Assembly (NCBI GenBank): GCA_904502055.1
Contig: CAJGDZ010000006.1
Coordinates: 1-26,408 of the forward strand
Source: an uncultured Clostridia bacterium
GTDB taxonomy: Bacteria; Bacillota; Clostridia; Oscillospirales; CAG-272
Direction of reading: 5' to 3'
Length of the DNA: 26,408 nucleotides
Shown here one piece after another: positions 1 to 7,010 of this stretch (the first letter of the stretch is position 1; every line of letters begins with the position of its first letter). The notes beneath the pieces are model-generated. The model was not told the DNA's origin. It ran no database searches and was given only the letters and a program-made list of their open reading frames with translations. The position numbers and the translations under genes were made by a program.

Positions 1-546
1 CTTCTCAGCGCCGAAGGAAACCTTGCCAATGGGGCAGTGGATGATGTTGGTCTTGTCCAGACGATACTCCACCTTACCGGCCTTGATCTCGTTGACGGCC
101 TTGGTCACGTCCATGGTGACGGTGCCGGCCTTGGGAGAGGGCATCAGACCCTTGGGACCCAGAACCTTACCCAGACGACCGATGGTACCCATCATGTCGG
201 GGGAAGCGATAACCACGTCGAAGTCGAACCAGTTTTCCTTCTGGATCTTCTCGGCCAGCTCAACGCCACCGACGTAGTCGGCGCCCTCAGCCTTAGCCTT
301 CTCGATGTTGTCGCCCTTAGCGAACACCAGAACGCGAGCGGTCTTACCGGTACCGTTGGGGAGGACAACGGCGCCACGGACCTGCTGGTCAGCGTGACGG
401 GAGTCAACGCCAAGACGGATGTGGATCTCGATGGTCTCATCAAACTTTGCCTTAGAGGTCTGGCAAACCAGTGCAAGAGCCTCCTGGGGATCGTATGCTT
501 TGTTCTTTTCAAGCAGCTTTACGCTGTCGGTATATTTCTTTCCCAT
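1..546 (-). CDS. rplA: 50S ribosomal protein L1 (3' end outside window)
   Basis: Ribosomal protein L1 binds 23S rRNA at the L1 stalk and, in many bacteria, represses its own operon. The protein starts with MGKKYTDSVKLLEKNKAYDP at the ATG complementary to 544-546, behind a GGAGGAG ribosome binding site. It stays open for 182 codons to the window edge. Typical L1 blocks are visible: the IHIRLGVDSRHADQQVRG segment, the VLPNGTGK turn, and VLGPKGLMPSPKAGTVT near residue 140. Bacterial L1 is about 230 residues, so roughly the last 50 are missing because the window ends, not because the gene is broken. It follows rplK by 15 bases in the same operon. The identification is safe. Confidence 0.97.
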   Translation of the reverse strand, partial: MGKKYTDSVKLLEKNKAYDPQEALALVCQTSKAKFDETIEIHIRLGVDSRHADQQVRGAVVLPNGTGKTARVLVFAKGDNIEKAKAEGADYVGGVELAEKIQKENWFDFDVVIASPDMMGTIGRLGKVLGPKGLMPSPKAGTVTMDVTKAVNEIKAGKVEYRLDKTNIIHCPIGKVSFGAEK

Positions 547-561
547 GGTTCTTCTCCTCCT

Positions 562-987
562 TTAGTCCTCTACCGTGATACCCATGCTGCGCGCGGTACC
601 TGCGACCATGCTCATAGCGGTCTCGATGGTTGCGGCGTTAAGGTCGGGCATCTTTGTCTCGGCAATCTTTCTCACCTGATCCTTGGTAAGCTTTGCTACC
701 TTGGTCTTGTTGGGAACGGCCGATGCGGTCTCGATACCGCAAGCCTTCTTGATCAGAACGGCTGCGGGAGGAGTCTTGGTGATGAACGTGAAGGAACGGT
801 CAGCGTAAACGGTGATGACAACGGGGATGATCAGACCGATGTCATTCTTGGTTCTCTCATTGAATTCCTTGGTGAATACAGGGATTGCAACACCGTAGGC
901 ACCGAGTGCGGGACCTACAGGGGGCTGAGGCGTAGCCTTGCCCGCGGGGAGCTGCAATTTGATATAACCCATAATTTTCTTTGCCAT
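562..987 (-). CDS. rplK: 50S ribosomal protein L11
   Basis: L11 binds the GTPase-associated centre of 23S rRNA. The 141-residue length is the normal bacterial length. The N-terminal domain shows IKLQLPAGKATPQPPVGPAL, the proline-rich hinge typical of L11, and the C-terminal RNA-binding domain ends with the GTARSMGITVED signature. An AGGAGG-type site (GGAGGTATAA) lies just before the start. The 98-base gap to nusG contains a short GGCGGA/TCCGCC hairpin near 1064-1078. Transcribed leftward with rplA. Confidence 0.98.
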   Translation of the reverse strand: MAKKIMGYIKLQLPAGKATPQPPVGPALGAYGVAIPVFTKEFNERTKNDIGLIIPVVITVYADRSFTFITKTPPAAVLIKKACGIETASAVPNKTKVAKLTKDQVRKIAETKMPDLNAATIETAMSMVAGTARSMGITVED

Positions 988-1085
988 GATAAATTATACC
1001 TCCATATGTGGTGATGATGCGGGAGAATGGTAATGAATTTTTCTCCCTCCCACTTTTGTGCGGCGGATCCTCCGCCAGAAAAAAC

Positions 1086-1625
1086 TTACTGCTCGGGCTT
1101 GATTGCTCCTGCATCAAGCTCAACAGGCATGTCGCGGCGGCCCTTCTTGACCAGAACCGTGACCTTTTTGGAATCTTCCGATATCGATTGAACAACGCCG
1201 GTGTAGCCTTCGAAAAGTCCGGAATAGATCACCACGCTGTCGCCGACAGAGAAGGACAGCTTTACGCGCTTTTCCTCAATGTTAAGCGCCTCAACCTCTT
1301 CCTCCGTAAGCGGAGTGGGACGGGAACCGGGGCCGACAAAGCCCGTAACGCCTGTGATGTTTCGCACGGCGTGCCAGCTTTCCTCGTTCATGCTCATCTT
1401 GACAAGCACGTATCCGGGGAAGATCTTGTTTTCTACCTCGATCTCCTTGTCACCCTTCTTTTCGATGACGATCTCGACGGGGACTCGGATATCATAAATC
1501 AGATGCTGGAGTCCTCTGTTTTCAACGATTTTTTCGAGACTTGCTTTTACTTTGTTTTCGTAACCCGAGTAGGTGTGCGCCACATACCATCTGGGGCCAA
1601 CGTTCATTTCATTGATATCACTCAT
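1086..1625 (-). CDS. nusG: Transcription termination/antitermination factor NusG
   Basis: NusG binds RNA polymerase through its N-terminal NGN domain and contacts Rho or ribosomal protein S10 through its C-terminal KOW domain. The protein is 179 residues. RWYVAHTYSGYENKVKASLE near residue 12 is the NGN opening, KIFPGYVLVKM near residue 68 and GVTGFVGPGSRPTPLT near residue 91 complete it. The KOW motif is at about 126-145 (GDSVVIYSGLFEGYTGVVQS). It lies 12 bases after secE, the usual bacterial order. Confidence 0.98.
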   Translation of the reverse strand: MSDINEMNVGPRWYVAHTYSGYENKVKASLEKIVENRGLQHLIYDIRVPVEIVIEKKGDKEIEVENKIFPGYVLVKMSMNEESWHAVRNITGVTGFVGPGSRPTPLTEEEVEALNIEEKRVKLSFSVGDSVVIYSGLFEGYTGVVQSISEDSKKVTVLVKKGRRDMPVELDAGAIKPEQ

Positions 1626-1637
1626 GCTCTGTTATCC

Positions 1638-2201
1638 TCAAAAAATGTTACCAAGTGTAAGGATGCCTTTGGAGAACAGGAAGTCGATCACACCAATCAC
1701 GATGGCGGCGGCGATGATGATCACCAGCACCACAATGGTGTTCTTGCGAACCTGGTTCCAAGGAGTCCAAACGATCTTCTTGAGCTCACTCTTGAGGCCT
1801 CTCCACAGCTTTGCTACCTTTTCCTTGTGGGTCAAGCAGTAGATAACGACCAGGATAATAACCACACCGAGAACGGCGAGCGAGATGATGTCGCCGGTGG
1901 TAAGACCCTTCTTTTCCTCGGCGGTCTCATCGTCGTGATCGTGGTCGTGGTCATGGTCATCGGCTGCGGTTTCCGCGCTTGTCTCGGCAGAGGTCTCTGC
2001 TTCGGTCTCGGCGTCGGTCTCCGCGGGCGTAGACTCGGTCGCGTCGGGGGTCTGAGCAGCATCCAGAACAATGCCCGGCTCATCCTCGGCAGCGCTGCCT
2101 GCGTCCTCCAAGGCGTATGCGGCAACAGGGAAAAGAGAAAGCATCAGAACGACAGCCAGAATAAGGGCGATCGAGGTTCTTTTCAGCTTTGCATTCAACA
2201 T
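1638..2201 (-). CDS. secE: Preprotein translocase subunit SecE with long N-terminal extension
   Basis: SecE is the small essential clamp subunit of the SecYEG translocon. The conserved part is the last 60 residues: an amphipathic helix with LKSELKKIVWTPWNQV (about 136-151) followed by one membrane helix (155-175). Firmicute SecE is usually about 60-75 residues, yet this protein has 187. The extra part has a signal-peptide-like start (KLKR, hydrophobic 11-25, then AAYALE), an acidic Thr/Glu-rich stretch (50-80), a DDHDHDHDHDDE run (81-92) and a second hydrophobic helix (104-122). The start has a GGAGGAG-type site, and the reading frame is continuous, so the extension is probably real. It follows rpmG and precedes nusG. 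The SecE identity is secure; the role of the extension is unknown. Confidence 0.93.
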   Translation of the reverse strand: MLNAKLKRTSIALILAVVLMLSLFPVAAYALEDAGSAAEDEPGIVLDAAQTPDATESTPAETDAETEAETSAETSAETAADDHDHDHDHDDETAEEKKGLTTGDIISLAVLGVVIILVVIYCLTHKEKVAKLWRGLKSELKKIVWTPWNQVRKNTIVVLVIIIAAAIVIGVIDFLFSKGILTLGNIF

Positions 2202-2217
2202 TCTTTTCTCCTCCGCT

Positions 2218-2379
2218 TTACTTGGATTCTTTGTGAAGAGTGTGCTTGCGGCAGAACTTGCAGAACTTGTTCATCTCAAGTCTGTCAGGGTCATTCTTCT
2301 TGTTTTTCTTTGTGTCATAGTTTCTCTGCTTGCACTCGCTGCAAACCAGAGTGATCTTGACTCTTGCTTCATTAGCCAT
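2218..2379 (-). CDS. rpmG: 50S ribosomal protein L33
   Basis: A 53-residue protein beginning MANEARVKITLVCSECKQRN. It has two CxxC pairs (CSEC at about 13-16 and CKFC at about 41-44), so it is the zinc-binding form of L33. The ending FCKFCRKHTLHKESK is typical. The ribosome binding site GGGAGGTGC lies at 2389-2397. It is the first gene of the operon, 16 bases before secE, which is the common Firmicute arrangement. Confidence 0.96.
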   Translation of the reverse strand: MANEARVKITLVCSECKQRNYDTKKNKKNDPDRLEMNKFCKFCRKHTLHKESK

Positions 2380-2403
2380 CTTTTTCGGCACCTCCCATTA
2401 ATT

Positions 2404-2510
2404 TTTATTTGGTTTCGAACGAAACCCGTGTACCTCCCTCCGCCAGCGGCATTATGCCCACGTTGGCGCGTTTTACGGGCATAACAAAAAAGACCTGCAT
2501 AACAGAGGTA
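2404..2510 (-). promoter_or_regulatory. Structured 5' leader of the rpmG-secE-nusG-rplKA operon
   Basis: Between the promoter and rpmG there are about 130 bases without a gene. Two inverted repeats would fold in the transcript: TTATGCCC (2452-2459) with GGGCATAA (2477-2484), and GGTTTCG (2411-2417) with CGAAACC (2420-2426). They could be a leader that controls expression, but no known leader class is recognised. The pairing is seen; the function is inference. Confidence 0.4.
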
Positions 2511-2515
2511 GAGCC

Positions 2516-2544
2516 ATTATATCACTTTTGAGAGAATATGTCAA
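2516..2544 (-). promoter_or_regulatory. SigA-type promoter of the rpmG-secE-nusG operon
   Basis: On the minus strand TTGACA (2539-2544) and TATAAT (2516-2521) are separated by exactly 17 bases, a perfect vegetative promoter. The -35 box lies inside the last codons of the upstream araC gene, encoding Leu-Asp of its C-terminus. The ribosomal operon promoter is therefore embedded in the neighbouring coding sequence. Confidence 0.9.
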
Positions 2545-3370
2545 GAGGTTTTTGTAATTTTTTTGGAGTCGGTCCGTAGGCGGTGTTTCCTTGCTTGAAT
2601 TTGCTCGGCGTGACTGAGAATTTTTCCTTGAAGCGGCGGGAAAAGTAAAACTGATCGCAGAAGCCGAGTGCGGTGCTGACCTGGCCGATGCCGGTCTGCG
2701 GGTCGGAAAGCATCTGCTCGGCTCTGAGAAAGACCATATCGTCGATGTACCTGCCTATGGGAATGCCCAGCTCCCGACGGAAGACGGTGCGGATCTTACT
2801 CTCGGAGAGGTAAAAGGCGCCGGCGATCTCCGCAACGGTGAGGCGGATGGAAAGGTTTTCCTCGATGTAACCGATCAGGCTTCGCACCAACGGCGAGGCG
2901 TTTTTAAATTCCGTGCGTTCAAACGGGAAGCGGTCCAGGATCTCGGTCAGCGTTTCCAGAAGCAAAAGCCGCAGGCGAAGGATGCCGAGGTGCTCGTGCG
3001 TGTTCAGCAGTGTCCTTAGCGTTTCCAATCTTTCCGCGGAGCAGGGGAGCGAGCAGATCCGACACGGGGAGAAGCAAAGTCCGTATTTTTCGGGGGTGGA
3101 TACGGTGACGTGGAAGAAGATTTTTTCCATATACTCGCATCCGCAGGAAAAGGCACAGCCTGCGGGGATGAAGTAGACGTTTCCCGCGGTCACCTCCACG
3201 GTCTGATCGGCGGTCTTCAAAAAGCCGCCGCCCTTTGTGACGAAGTATAGCCGCGAGAAGGACGAGCCCGCGGTGGTAAAGTTCCAGCGGCTGTCCAGCG
3301 TAACGAGCATGGCGCGAGAGACACAAAGATCGGTTTCCTTAAGGGCATCCAGAAGCAAGCTTTCGTTCAT
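2522..3370 (-). CDS. AraC-family transcriptional regulator, probably of the fucosidase gene
   Basis: A 282-residue AraC/XylS-type regulator. Residues about 30-80 form a cupin-like sensor domain (TKGGGFLKTADQTVEVTAGN, then VYFIPAG). The last 100 residues hold two helix-turn-helix motifs: LTVAEIAGAFYLSESKIRTV, and the second ending in GFCDQFYFSRRFKEKFSVTP, the usual AraC signature. It is divergent from the alpha-L-fucosidase gene with overlapping promoters. It is therefore probably a local activator responding to a fucose-containing ligand. That role is inferred from context. No separate terminator is seen; its 3' end contains the promoter of the ribosomal operon. Confidence 0.92.
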   Translation of the reverse strand: MNESLLLDALKETDLCVSRAMLVTLDSRWNFTTAGSSFSRLYFVTKGGGFLKTADQTVEVTAGNVYFIPAGCAFSCGCEYMEKIFFHVTVSTPEKYGLCFSPCRICSLPCSAERLETLRTLLNTHEHLGILRLRLLLLETLTEILDRFPFERTEFKNASPLVRSLIGYIEENLSIRLTVAEIAGAFYLSESKIRTVFRRELGIPIGRYIDDMVFLRAEQMLSDPQTGIGQVSTALGFCDQFYFSRRFKEKFSVTPSKFKQGNTAYGPTPKKLQKPLDIFSQK

Positions 3371-3427
3371 AACAAAATCTCCATGTTTTGTGATAGAAAA
3401 TACATTTTAAAAGACTTGTTTTCGTAG

Positions 3428-3433
3428 TATAAT
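3428..3433 (+). promoter_or_regulatory. Likely -10 box of the fucosidase promoter
   Basis: A perfect TATAAT lies 62 bases before the fucosidase ATG, but at the correct distance upstream there is only TTTTAA (3405-3410). A good -10 with a poor -35 is what an activator-dependent promoter looks like, which fits control by the divergent AraC protein. The start point would fall within about ten bases of the opposing araC start. Confidence 0.5.
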
Positions 3434-3453
3434 GAAAATGAAAAACACATATT

Positions 3454-3482
3454 ATTATATCCGACTTTCCCAAGAATGTCAA
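3454..3482 (-). promoter_or_regulatory. SigA-type promoter of the araC gene
   Basis: On the minus strand TTGACA (3477-3482) and TATAAT (3454-3459) are spaced by 17 bases. The -35 box ends just before the fucosidase ribosome binding site (AAGGAGAAG, 3483-3491). Transcription runs leftward through the fucosidase promoter, so the two promoters face each other and cannot easily be used together. Confidence 0.85.
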
Positions 3483-3495
3483 GAAGGAGAAGAAA

Positions 3496-4923
3496 ATGAG
3501 CGCAAAAGATATTATAAACGAAAAGGGGCTGGACGCGCAGGAGATCGCCGCGGCTAAGCGTCAGGAGGCCATTCGCAAGCAGGCCGAGGGCTACACCTAC
3601 CCTGCCACGCCGCTTCAGCGCGAGACGCTGGAGTGGTTTATGGATCAGAAATTCGGTCTGATGGTGCATTGGGGATTATATAATCAGATGGGCATGAAGG
3701 AGTCCTGGCCGTTGGTGGACAAGGCGTGGACGAAATGGCAGTTCAAGCCCGGCACGACCAACCGCGAGGTGAAGGAGATGTATGCTCAGCTGCATCGGGG
3801 CTTTTTGCCGCTCCGCTTTGATCCCGACGAGTGGGCGGACGCGGCGTACGCCGCCGGCTTCCGCTATCTTTGCTTTACCACCAAGCACCACGACGGCTTT
3901 TGTATGTGGGATACCAAAACCACCGATTACAAGGTCACGGGTAGCGAGGTGCCGTATCGGAATAATAAAAACGCTGACATCACGCGCGCGTTGTTCAACG
4001 CCTTCCGCGGGCGCGGCATGGGCATTTCGTTGTATTACAGCCGCGGCGACTTCTCCTGCCCGTATTACTGGGAGGAGGGCTACGCGATGCGGGACGGAAC
4101 CGAGCGCGTGCCGTCCTACGATCCCGACCAAAAGCCCGAGAAGTGGAAGAAATTTCAGGAATATACTTACGCGCAGCTGAAGGAGCTGGTCTCGGACTAC
4201 GGTCGTATCGACGCGCTGTGGTACGACGGCGGCTGTGACGGCGTCAAGCTGGGCGTTCCCGAAATGACTGAGAAGCTTCGCGAGATCCAGCCGCATATGC
4301 TGGGGATCATGCGTGGCGGGCACGGCGTGTGCGAGGACGTGATCACGCCCGAGCTTGTTTTCCCCGACGGCTACGTGAACGTGCCGTGGGAGGTCTGCAC
4401 CGTGATGGCAAAGCCGCTGGAGGAGTATGGCGAGTCGCGCTATACCTCGTTTGGATACACCTACGACGTGGACTATATGACCGCGAAGGAGGTGGCGCAT
4501 ATGTTGCTTGACGTGGTGTCGAAGGGCGGAAATCTGGCGCTGAACATCGCGCCTCAGCCCGACGGACGTTTGCCGGGACGCGCCCTTCGTGAGCTTGCGG
4601 TGCTTTCGGAGTGGATGAAGGTGTTTGCGCCTGCGATCCACGGAACGCGTGCCGCCGCGCCGTATCGCACCGGAAAATTTGCCTACACGAGGACCAAGGA
4701 TGGCAGAAGAGTCCATGCGTTTTATCTGTATGACGACGGCGAACGTGTGGCAAGCGAATACGCCGTGCCCTTTGAGGGCAGGGCACGCCGCGTGACCGAT
4801 ATGCGCACGGGAGGCGAGCTTGCCTTTGTGCAGAGCGGAAATACGCTTACGGTGCAGAGTGACGCCGAGAGGGTAGGGGCACCCGGCGACATTGCCGATT
4901 GCTTTGCCATCGAGGTCGAATAA
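3496..4923 (+). CDS. Alpha-L-fucosidase-like glycoside hydrolase (GH29), cytoplasmic
   Basis: A 475-residue GH29-type enzyme expected to release alpha-L-fucose from oligosaccharides by a retaining mechanism. Family motifs: FGLMVHWGLY (53-62), FTTKHHDGFCMWD (127-139), ISLYYSRGDF (177-186) and DALWYDGG (239-246), where Asp244 sits at the family nucleophile position. There is no signal peptide, so it would act on imported sugars. A small C-terminal domain follows at about 390-475. The start has an AAGGAGAAG site five bases upstream. It is divergent from araC, which probably regulates it. Substrate specificity cannot be read from the sequence; some GH29 relatives act on other sugars. Confidence 0.92.
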   Translation: MSAKDIINEKGLDAQEIAAAKRQEAIRKQAEGYTYPATPLQRETLEWFMDQKFGLMVHWGLYNQMGMKESWPLVDKAWTKWQFKPGTTNREVKEMYAQLHRGFLPLRFDPDEWADAAYAAGFRYLCFTTKHHDGFCMWDTKTTDYKVTGSEVPYRNNKNADITRALFNAFRGRGMGISLYYSRGDFSCPYYWEEGYAMRDGTERVPSYDPDQKPEKWKKFQEYTYAQLKELVSDYGRIDALWYDGGCDGVKLGVPEMTEKLREIQPHMLGIMRGGHGVCEDVITPELVFPDGYVNVPWEVCTVMAKPLEEYGESRYTSFGYTYDVDYMTAKEVAHMLLDVVSKGGNLALNIAPQPDGRLPGRALRELAVLSEWMKVFAPAIHGTRAAAPYRTGKFAYTRTKDGRRVHAFYLYDDGERVASEYAVPFEGRARRVTDMRTGGELAFVQSGNTLTVQSDAERVGAPGDIADCFAIEVE

Positions 4924-4998
4924 GAAACATATATATAGGAAGAACGCCGATTTTGGCGAATTTGCGGCAAAAAAGTTTTTAACATTTGCAAAAAACTC

Positions 4999-5027
4999 TT
5001 GACAAACGCCCAAACATTCGGTATAAT
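4999..5027 (+). promoter_or_regulatory. SigA-type promoter of tRNA-Ser
   Basis: TTGACA (4999-5004) and TATAAT (5022-5027) are separated by 17 bases, with the predicted start about 30 bases before the tRNA. The tRNA is therefore transcribed on its own. Confidence 0.92.
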
Positions 5028-5065
5028 AATCTCTGCGAGTTCTGCAAAGGCCGCTCGCAGAGTAT

Positions 5066-5158
5066 GGAGAAGTACTCAAGAGGCCGAAGAGGCGCCCCTG
5101 CTAAGGGTGTAGGTCGGGATTAACCGGCGCGAGAGTTCAAATCTCTCCTTCTCCGCCA
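5066..5158 (+). tRNA. tRNA-Ser (anticodon GCU)
   Basis: A class II tRNA with a long variable arm. The acceptor stem GGAGAAG (5066-5072) pairs with CTTCTCC (5148-5154), followed by G and an encoded CCA (5156-5158). The anticodon loop CTGCTAA gives anticodon GCT at 5100-5102, reading AGC/AGU serine codons. The T arm GAGAG-TTCAAAT-CTCTC is intact. Its 3' end marks the border between housekeeping genes and the accessory region to the right. tRNA-Ser genes are common island attachment sites, but no integrase or second copy of the 3' end was found here. Confidence 0.96.
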
Positions 5159-5398
5159 AAAAACAAGGCAACCCAATCGGGTTGCCTTGTTTTTTTGATG
5201 TCGAAGGATTTGAACGCGAGCACCGGGAACCGGCAAGAGAGGGAGCGTTGCGAGTGCGCCTAAATGGCGATATTCCGCGGCCCCGAACTTCTCAAGCCAT
5301 CTCTTTTCGGTCAAAAACCGCGCTGCAATGCGGCTGTTGTCTCCGTACAATTCGGCAAGGTGAGCTTCCGCCTTGCCCCAGCAGTCAATTTTTGCCAT
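5120..5398 (-). pseudogene. Short hypothetical gene start, probably truncated at the tRNA junction
   Basis: A good ribosome binding site (AAGGAGG) precedes an ATG at 5396-5398. The first 45 or so residues (MAKIDCWGKAEAHLAELYGD onward) look like a normal alpha-helical protein. The frame then runs antisense through the tRNA terminator and into tRNA-Ser before stopping, which is not plausible coding sequence. I read this as the 5' end of a gene whose 3' part was lost by recombination next to the tRNA. It could also be a genuinely short protein. It is the last element of the leftward accessory operon. Function unknown. Confidence 0.35.
5158..5196 (+). terminator. Rho-independent terminator of tRNA-Ser
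   Basis: The 11-bp stem CAAGGCAACCC (5164-5174) pairs with GGGTTGCCTTG (5179-5189) around the loop AATC and is followed by a run of seven T (5190-5196). It is flanked on the left by A residues, so it may also stop leftward transcription from the accessory operon. Confidence 0.93.
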
Positions 5399-5421
5399 TT
5401 TATTTACCTCCTTGTTTTCGT

Positions 5422-5446
5422 CGGGGCGACTTTATTCGTCGCCCCG
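5422..5446 (-). repeat. GC-rich hairpin at the end of the accessory operon
   Basis: Perfect 9-bp inverted repeat CGGGGCGAC (5422-5430) / GTCGCCCCG (5438-5446). The stop codon of the upstream 204-residue protein sits in its loop. On the minus strand it is not followed by a T run, so it is not a standard terminator; it may be a decayed one or an mRNA-stabilising structure. Confidence 0.6.
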
Positions 5447-6046
5447 TGCTTTTCTTAACGCTTTTTTGTTTTGCTCGTTCAAAAGGTTCAAATGTACGCT
5501 GTCGCCCCATTCCCACCAGCGTTTCCTTGGGGGCTGGAAGAACAGTTGTGTGGCATTGGCGCAGAGGGGGCAAAGCTTCCACGGGCGGGTGGGGTTTTGT
5601 TTGATTTCACCCCACGGCTGGCTCCAAGTCCCCCATACGCCGGCAAGGTGTTTGCAATCGAAGTCGATATGCAAATGGTTTTCGTAGGGATTGGCACCAA
5701 GGGGATCGGTTGTCGAGAAAAAGAGCAGGACGTTGTCATCAAGCTCGGAAAGCGTGGGCTTTGGGGGCTTCTTGACGCCAAATAAAGCCTCGAGCAAGCC
5801 CCACGTCTTGTTTTCGCCTACGCCGTTCTCTCTGCAAAAGTCTTCCAGCTCCGCTTGTGACGTGTTTTCGCTTAGAAACGAAGAAATCGACGTTCTTCGG
5901 TCGACTTCGTAAAAGTTCTTGGCCGCACGTCTGCCGTCGGGATCGTCCCCAAGACGGGTGCAGACCGTGTCGTACAAGAGGAAGGGATCCTCTCGGAGGT
6001 CCGGTCTTGCGGTAAGTAATTCAAATAATACGGTTCGAAAATTCAT
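5432..6046 (-). CDS. Hypothetical protein with Cys/His cluster
   Basis: A 204-residue protein I do not recognise. The ribosome binding site AAAGGTGG and the 13-base gap from the upstream fragment place it in the same leftward transcript as the proteasome-like genes. The N-terminal half (1-100) is mainly helical and charged. The C-terminal half has a cluster HIDFDCKHLAG followed about 30 residues later by LCPLC, suggesting a Cys/His metal site, and a Trp-rich patch (RKRWWEWGD). No signal peptide or membrane segment. Base composition matches its neighbours. Being co-transcribed suggests a role in the same system, but that is inference only. Confidence 0.7.
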   Translation of the reverse strand: MNFRTVLFELLTARPDLREDPFLLYDTVCTRLGDDPDGRRAAKNFYEVDRRTSISSFLSENTSQAELEDFCRENGVGENKTWGLLEALFGVKKPPKPTLSELDDNVLLFFSTTDPLGANPYENHLHIDFDCKHLAGVWGTWSQPWGEIKQNPTRPWKLCPLCANATQLFFQPPRKRWWEWGDSVHLNLLNEQNKKALRKARGDE

Positions 6047-6059
6047 AGCGTTTCCACCT

Positions 6060-6326
6060 TTACTGCTCGATCACGATGCGATCCTTATTTTTTGTGTTCA
6101 TAATAACGATGGGAAAATGTCCCGCCCGGCTTGTGCGTTCGACGGCTCGGAAGATCTCGGCGATGCGTTCGACGGGAGGACGATCCCGATAAAGATGCGC
6201 GGCACCGAAGATAATTTCCGCACTTGAGCTATGTCCGAGGACATCAAAGGTATCTACGTTGAGAACCGTACCGGTCAATTTCACAACGAAGTCCTTATCG
6301 CCCTTGGCAAGGGCAATCTCTGTTTT
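6060..6326 (-). pseudogene. 3' fragment of a third HslV-like subunit B gene
   Basis: Starting from EIALAKGDKDF the frame encodes about 86 residues that line up with the C-terminal part of the complete subunit B at 7011-7574. Shared blocks are VAKxDKxFV, AAHLYRDRPPVERIAEIF (against AARLYRDLPPIDRITEIF), and HFPIVIMNTKN before the end. The first 105 or so codons are missing. In the same place the vWA frame ends, one base out of phase. A deletion appears to have joined the end of the vWA gene to the tail of a subunit B copy. No stop codon interrupts the remnant, so the event may be recent, or the tail may still be made by frameshifting. Confidence 0.75.
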
Positions 6327-6999
6327 CGGGCGATTTGATGGTTGCCGTCGATGCCACCGCCGATACGACATTGGCGGCATCAATTGTGAGCTGTTTGATC
6401 TTCCAGCGAAATGCCTCGGTGGGGAAAGCGGACTCCGCCCAGGAAGAATTTCCCGTGAACTTGGCAAGCATGTCCCTCATATCGTCGTCCTTCTCGTTGA
6501 AGGTGAAAGCGAACTTGATTGCTGCATGGAATCGGTCATTTTGCCACAAGGAGATGAGGTGGGACTCCCAGTCGGGACTTGTAGGCATGGCATCGGTTAT
6601 GAGAAAGATGAAGGAAGCGATATTGCCAAAATCGGGCATTTGACCGCCGTTTTCCTTCTTGCACAGATAGCGAGCCAGTTCGTCGAAGGCGGCGGACAGG
6701 TTGGCGTCTCCCTCGACGGCGATATTCTTCCATTTGAAGTTCGCGGCTGTTTTTGGCTCGGTGTATAACCACTTAGCGTCATTGCCGAAGGTCATGGCAG
6801 AGAACTTGATCGTCACGTTGTCGATACACTTTTGTTCCTCAATTATAGCACCTATGACATCTCGGATAGCGTTGTTTACAGCATCGATTTTCTCGCCATG
6901 CATGCCGTTTGAGTTATCGATGACGAAGACGATGTTGAACTCTTGCTTTGTAACGTCCTCTCTCGGATCAAACTTTTCGTTCCTTTTCTTGCTACACAT
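6295..6999 (-). CDS. von Willebrand factor A (TerY-like) domain protein
   Basis: A 234-residue cytoplasmic vWA protein. After a charged N-terminus, FNIVFVIDNSNGM (21-33) is the MIDAS loop; the canonical DxSxS reads DxSxG here (Asp28, Ser30, Gly32). A Thr in SAMTFGNDAKW and the Asp in FIFLITDAMPTSPDW supply the other two metal-binding loops. Similar small vWA proteins work as scaffolds with AAA+ ATPases and in tellurite-resistance-type (TerY) clusters. It is 11 bases after the subunit B gene with an AAGGAG site. Its last dozen residues overlap the remnant of a second subunit B gene in another frame, so the natural C-terminus may have been altered. A role as adaptor or substrate receptor is inference. 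Confidence 0.85.
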   Translation of the reverse strand: MCSKKRNEKFDPREDVTKQEFNIVFVIDNSNGMHGEKIDAVNNAIRDVIGAIIEEQKCIDNVTIKFSAMTFGNDAKWLYTEPKTAANFKWKNIAVEGDANLSAAFDELARYLCKKENGGQMPDFGNIASFIFLITDAMPTSPDWESHLISLWQNDRFHAAIKFAFTFNEKDDDMRDMLAKFTGNSSWAESAFPTEAFRWKIKQLTIDAANVVSAVASTATIKSPENRDCPCQGR

Positions 7000-7010
7000 A
7001 AGATTTCTCC

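Noticed and set aside
37..1014. Long plus-strand open frame of 325 codons
   Set aside because: It is antisense to rplA and rplK, has no ribosome binding site, and its composition simply mirrors the ribosomal genes.
1008..2354. Long plus-strand open frame of 448 codons
   Set aside because: It is antisense to nusG, secE and rpmG, all of which are certain genes.
3676..5079. Minus-strand open frame of 467 codons
   Set aside because: It is the antisense shadow of the GH29 gene; no start signal and a His/Arg-rich, low-complexity composition.
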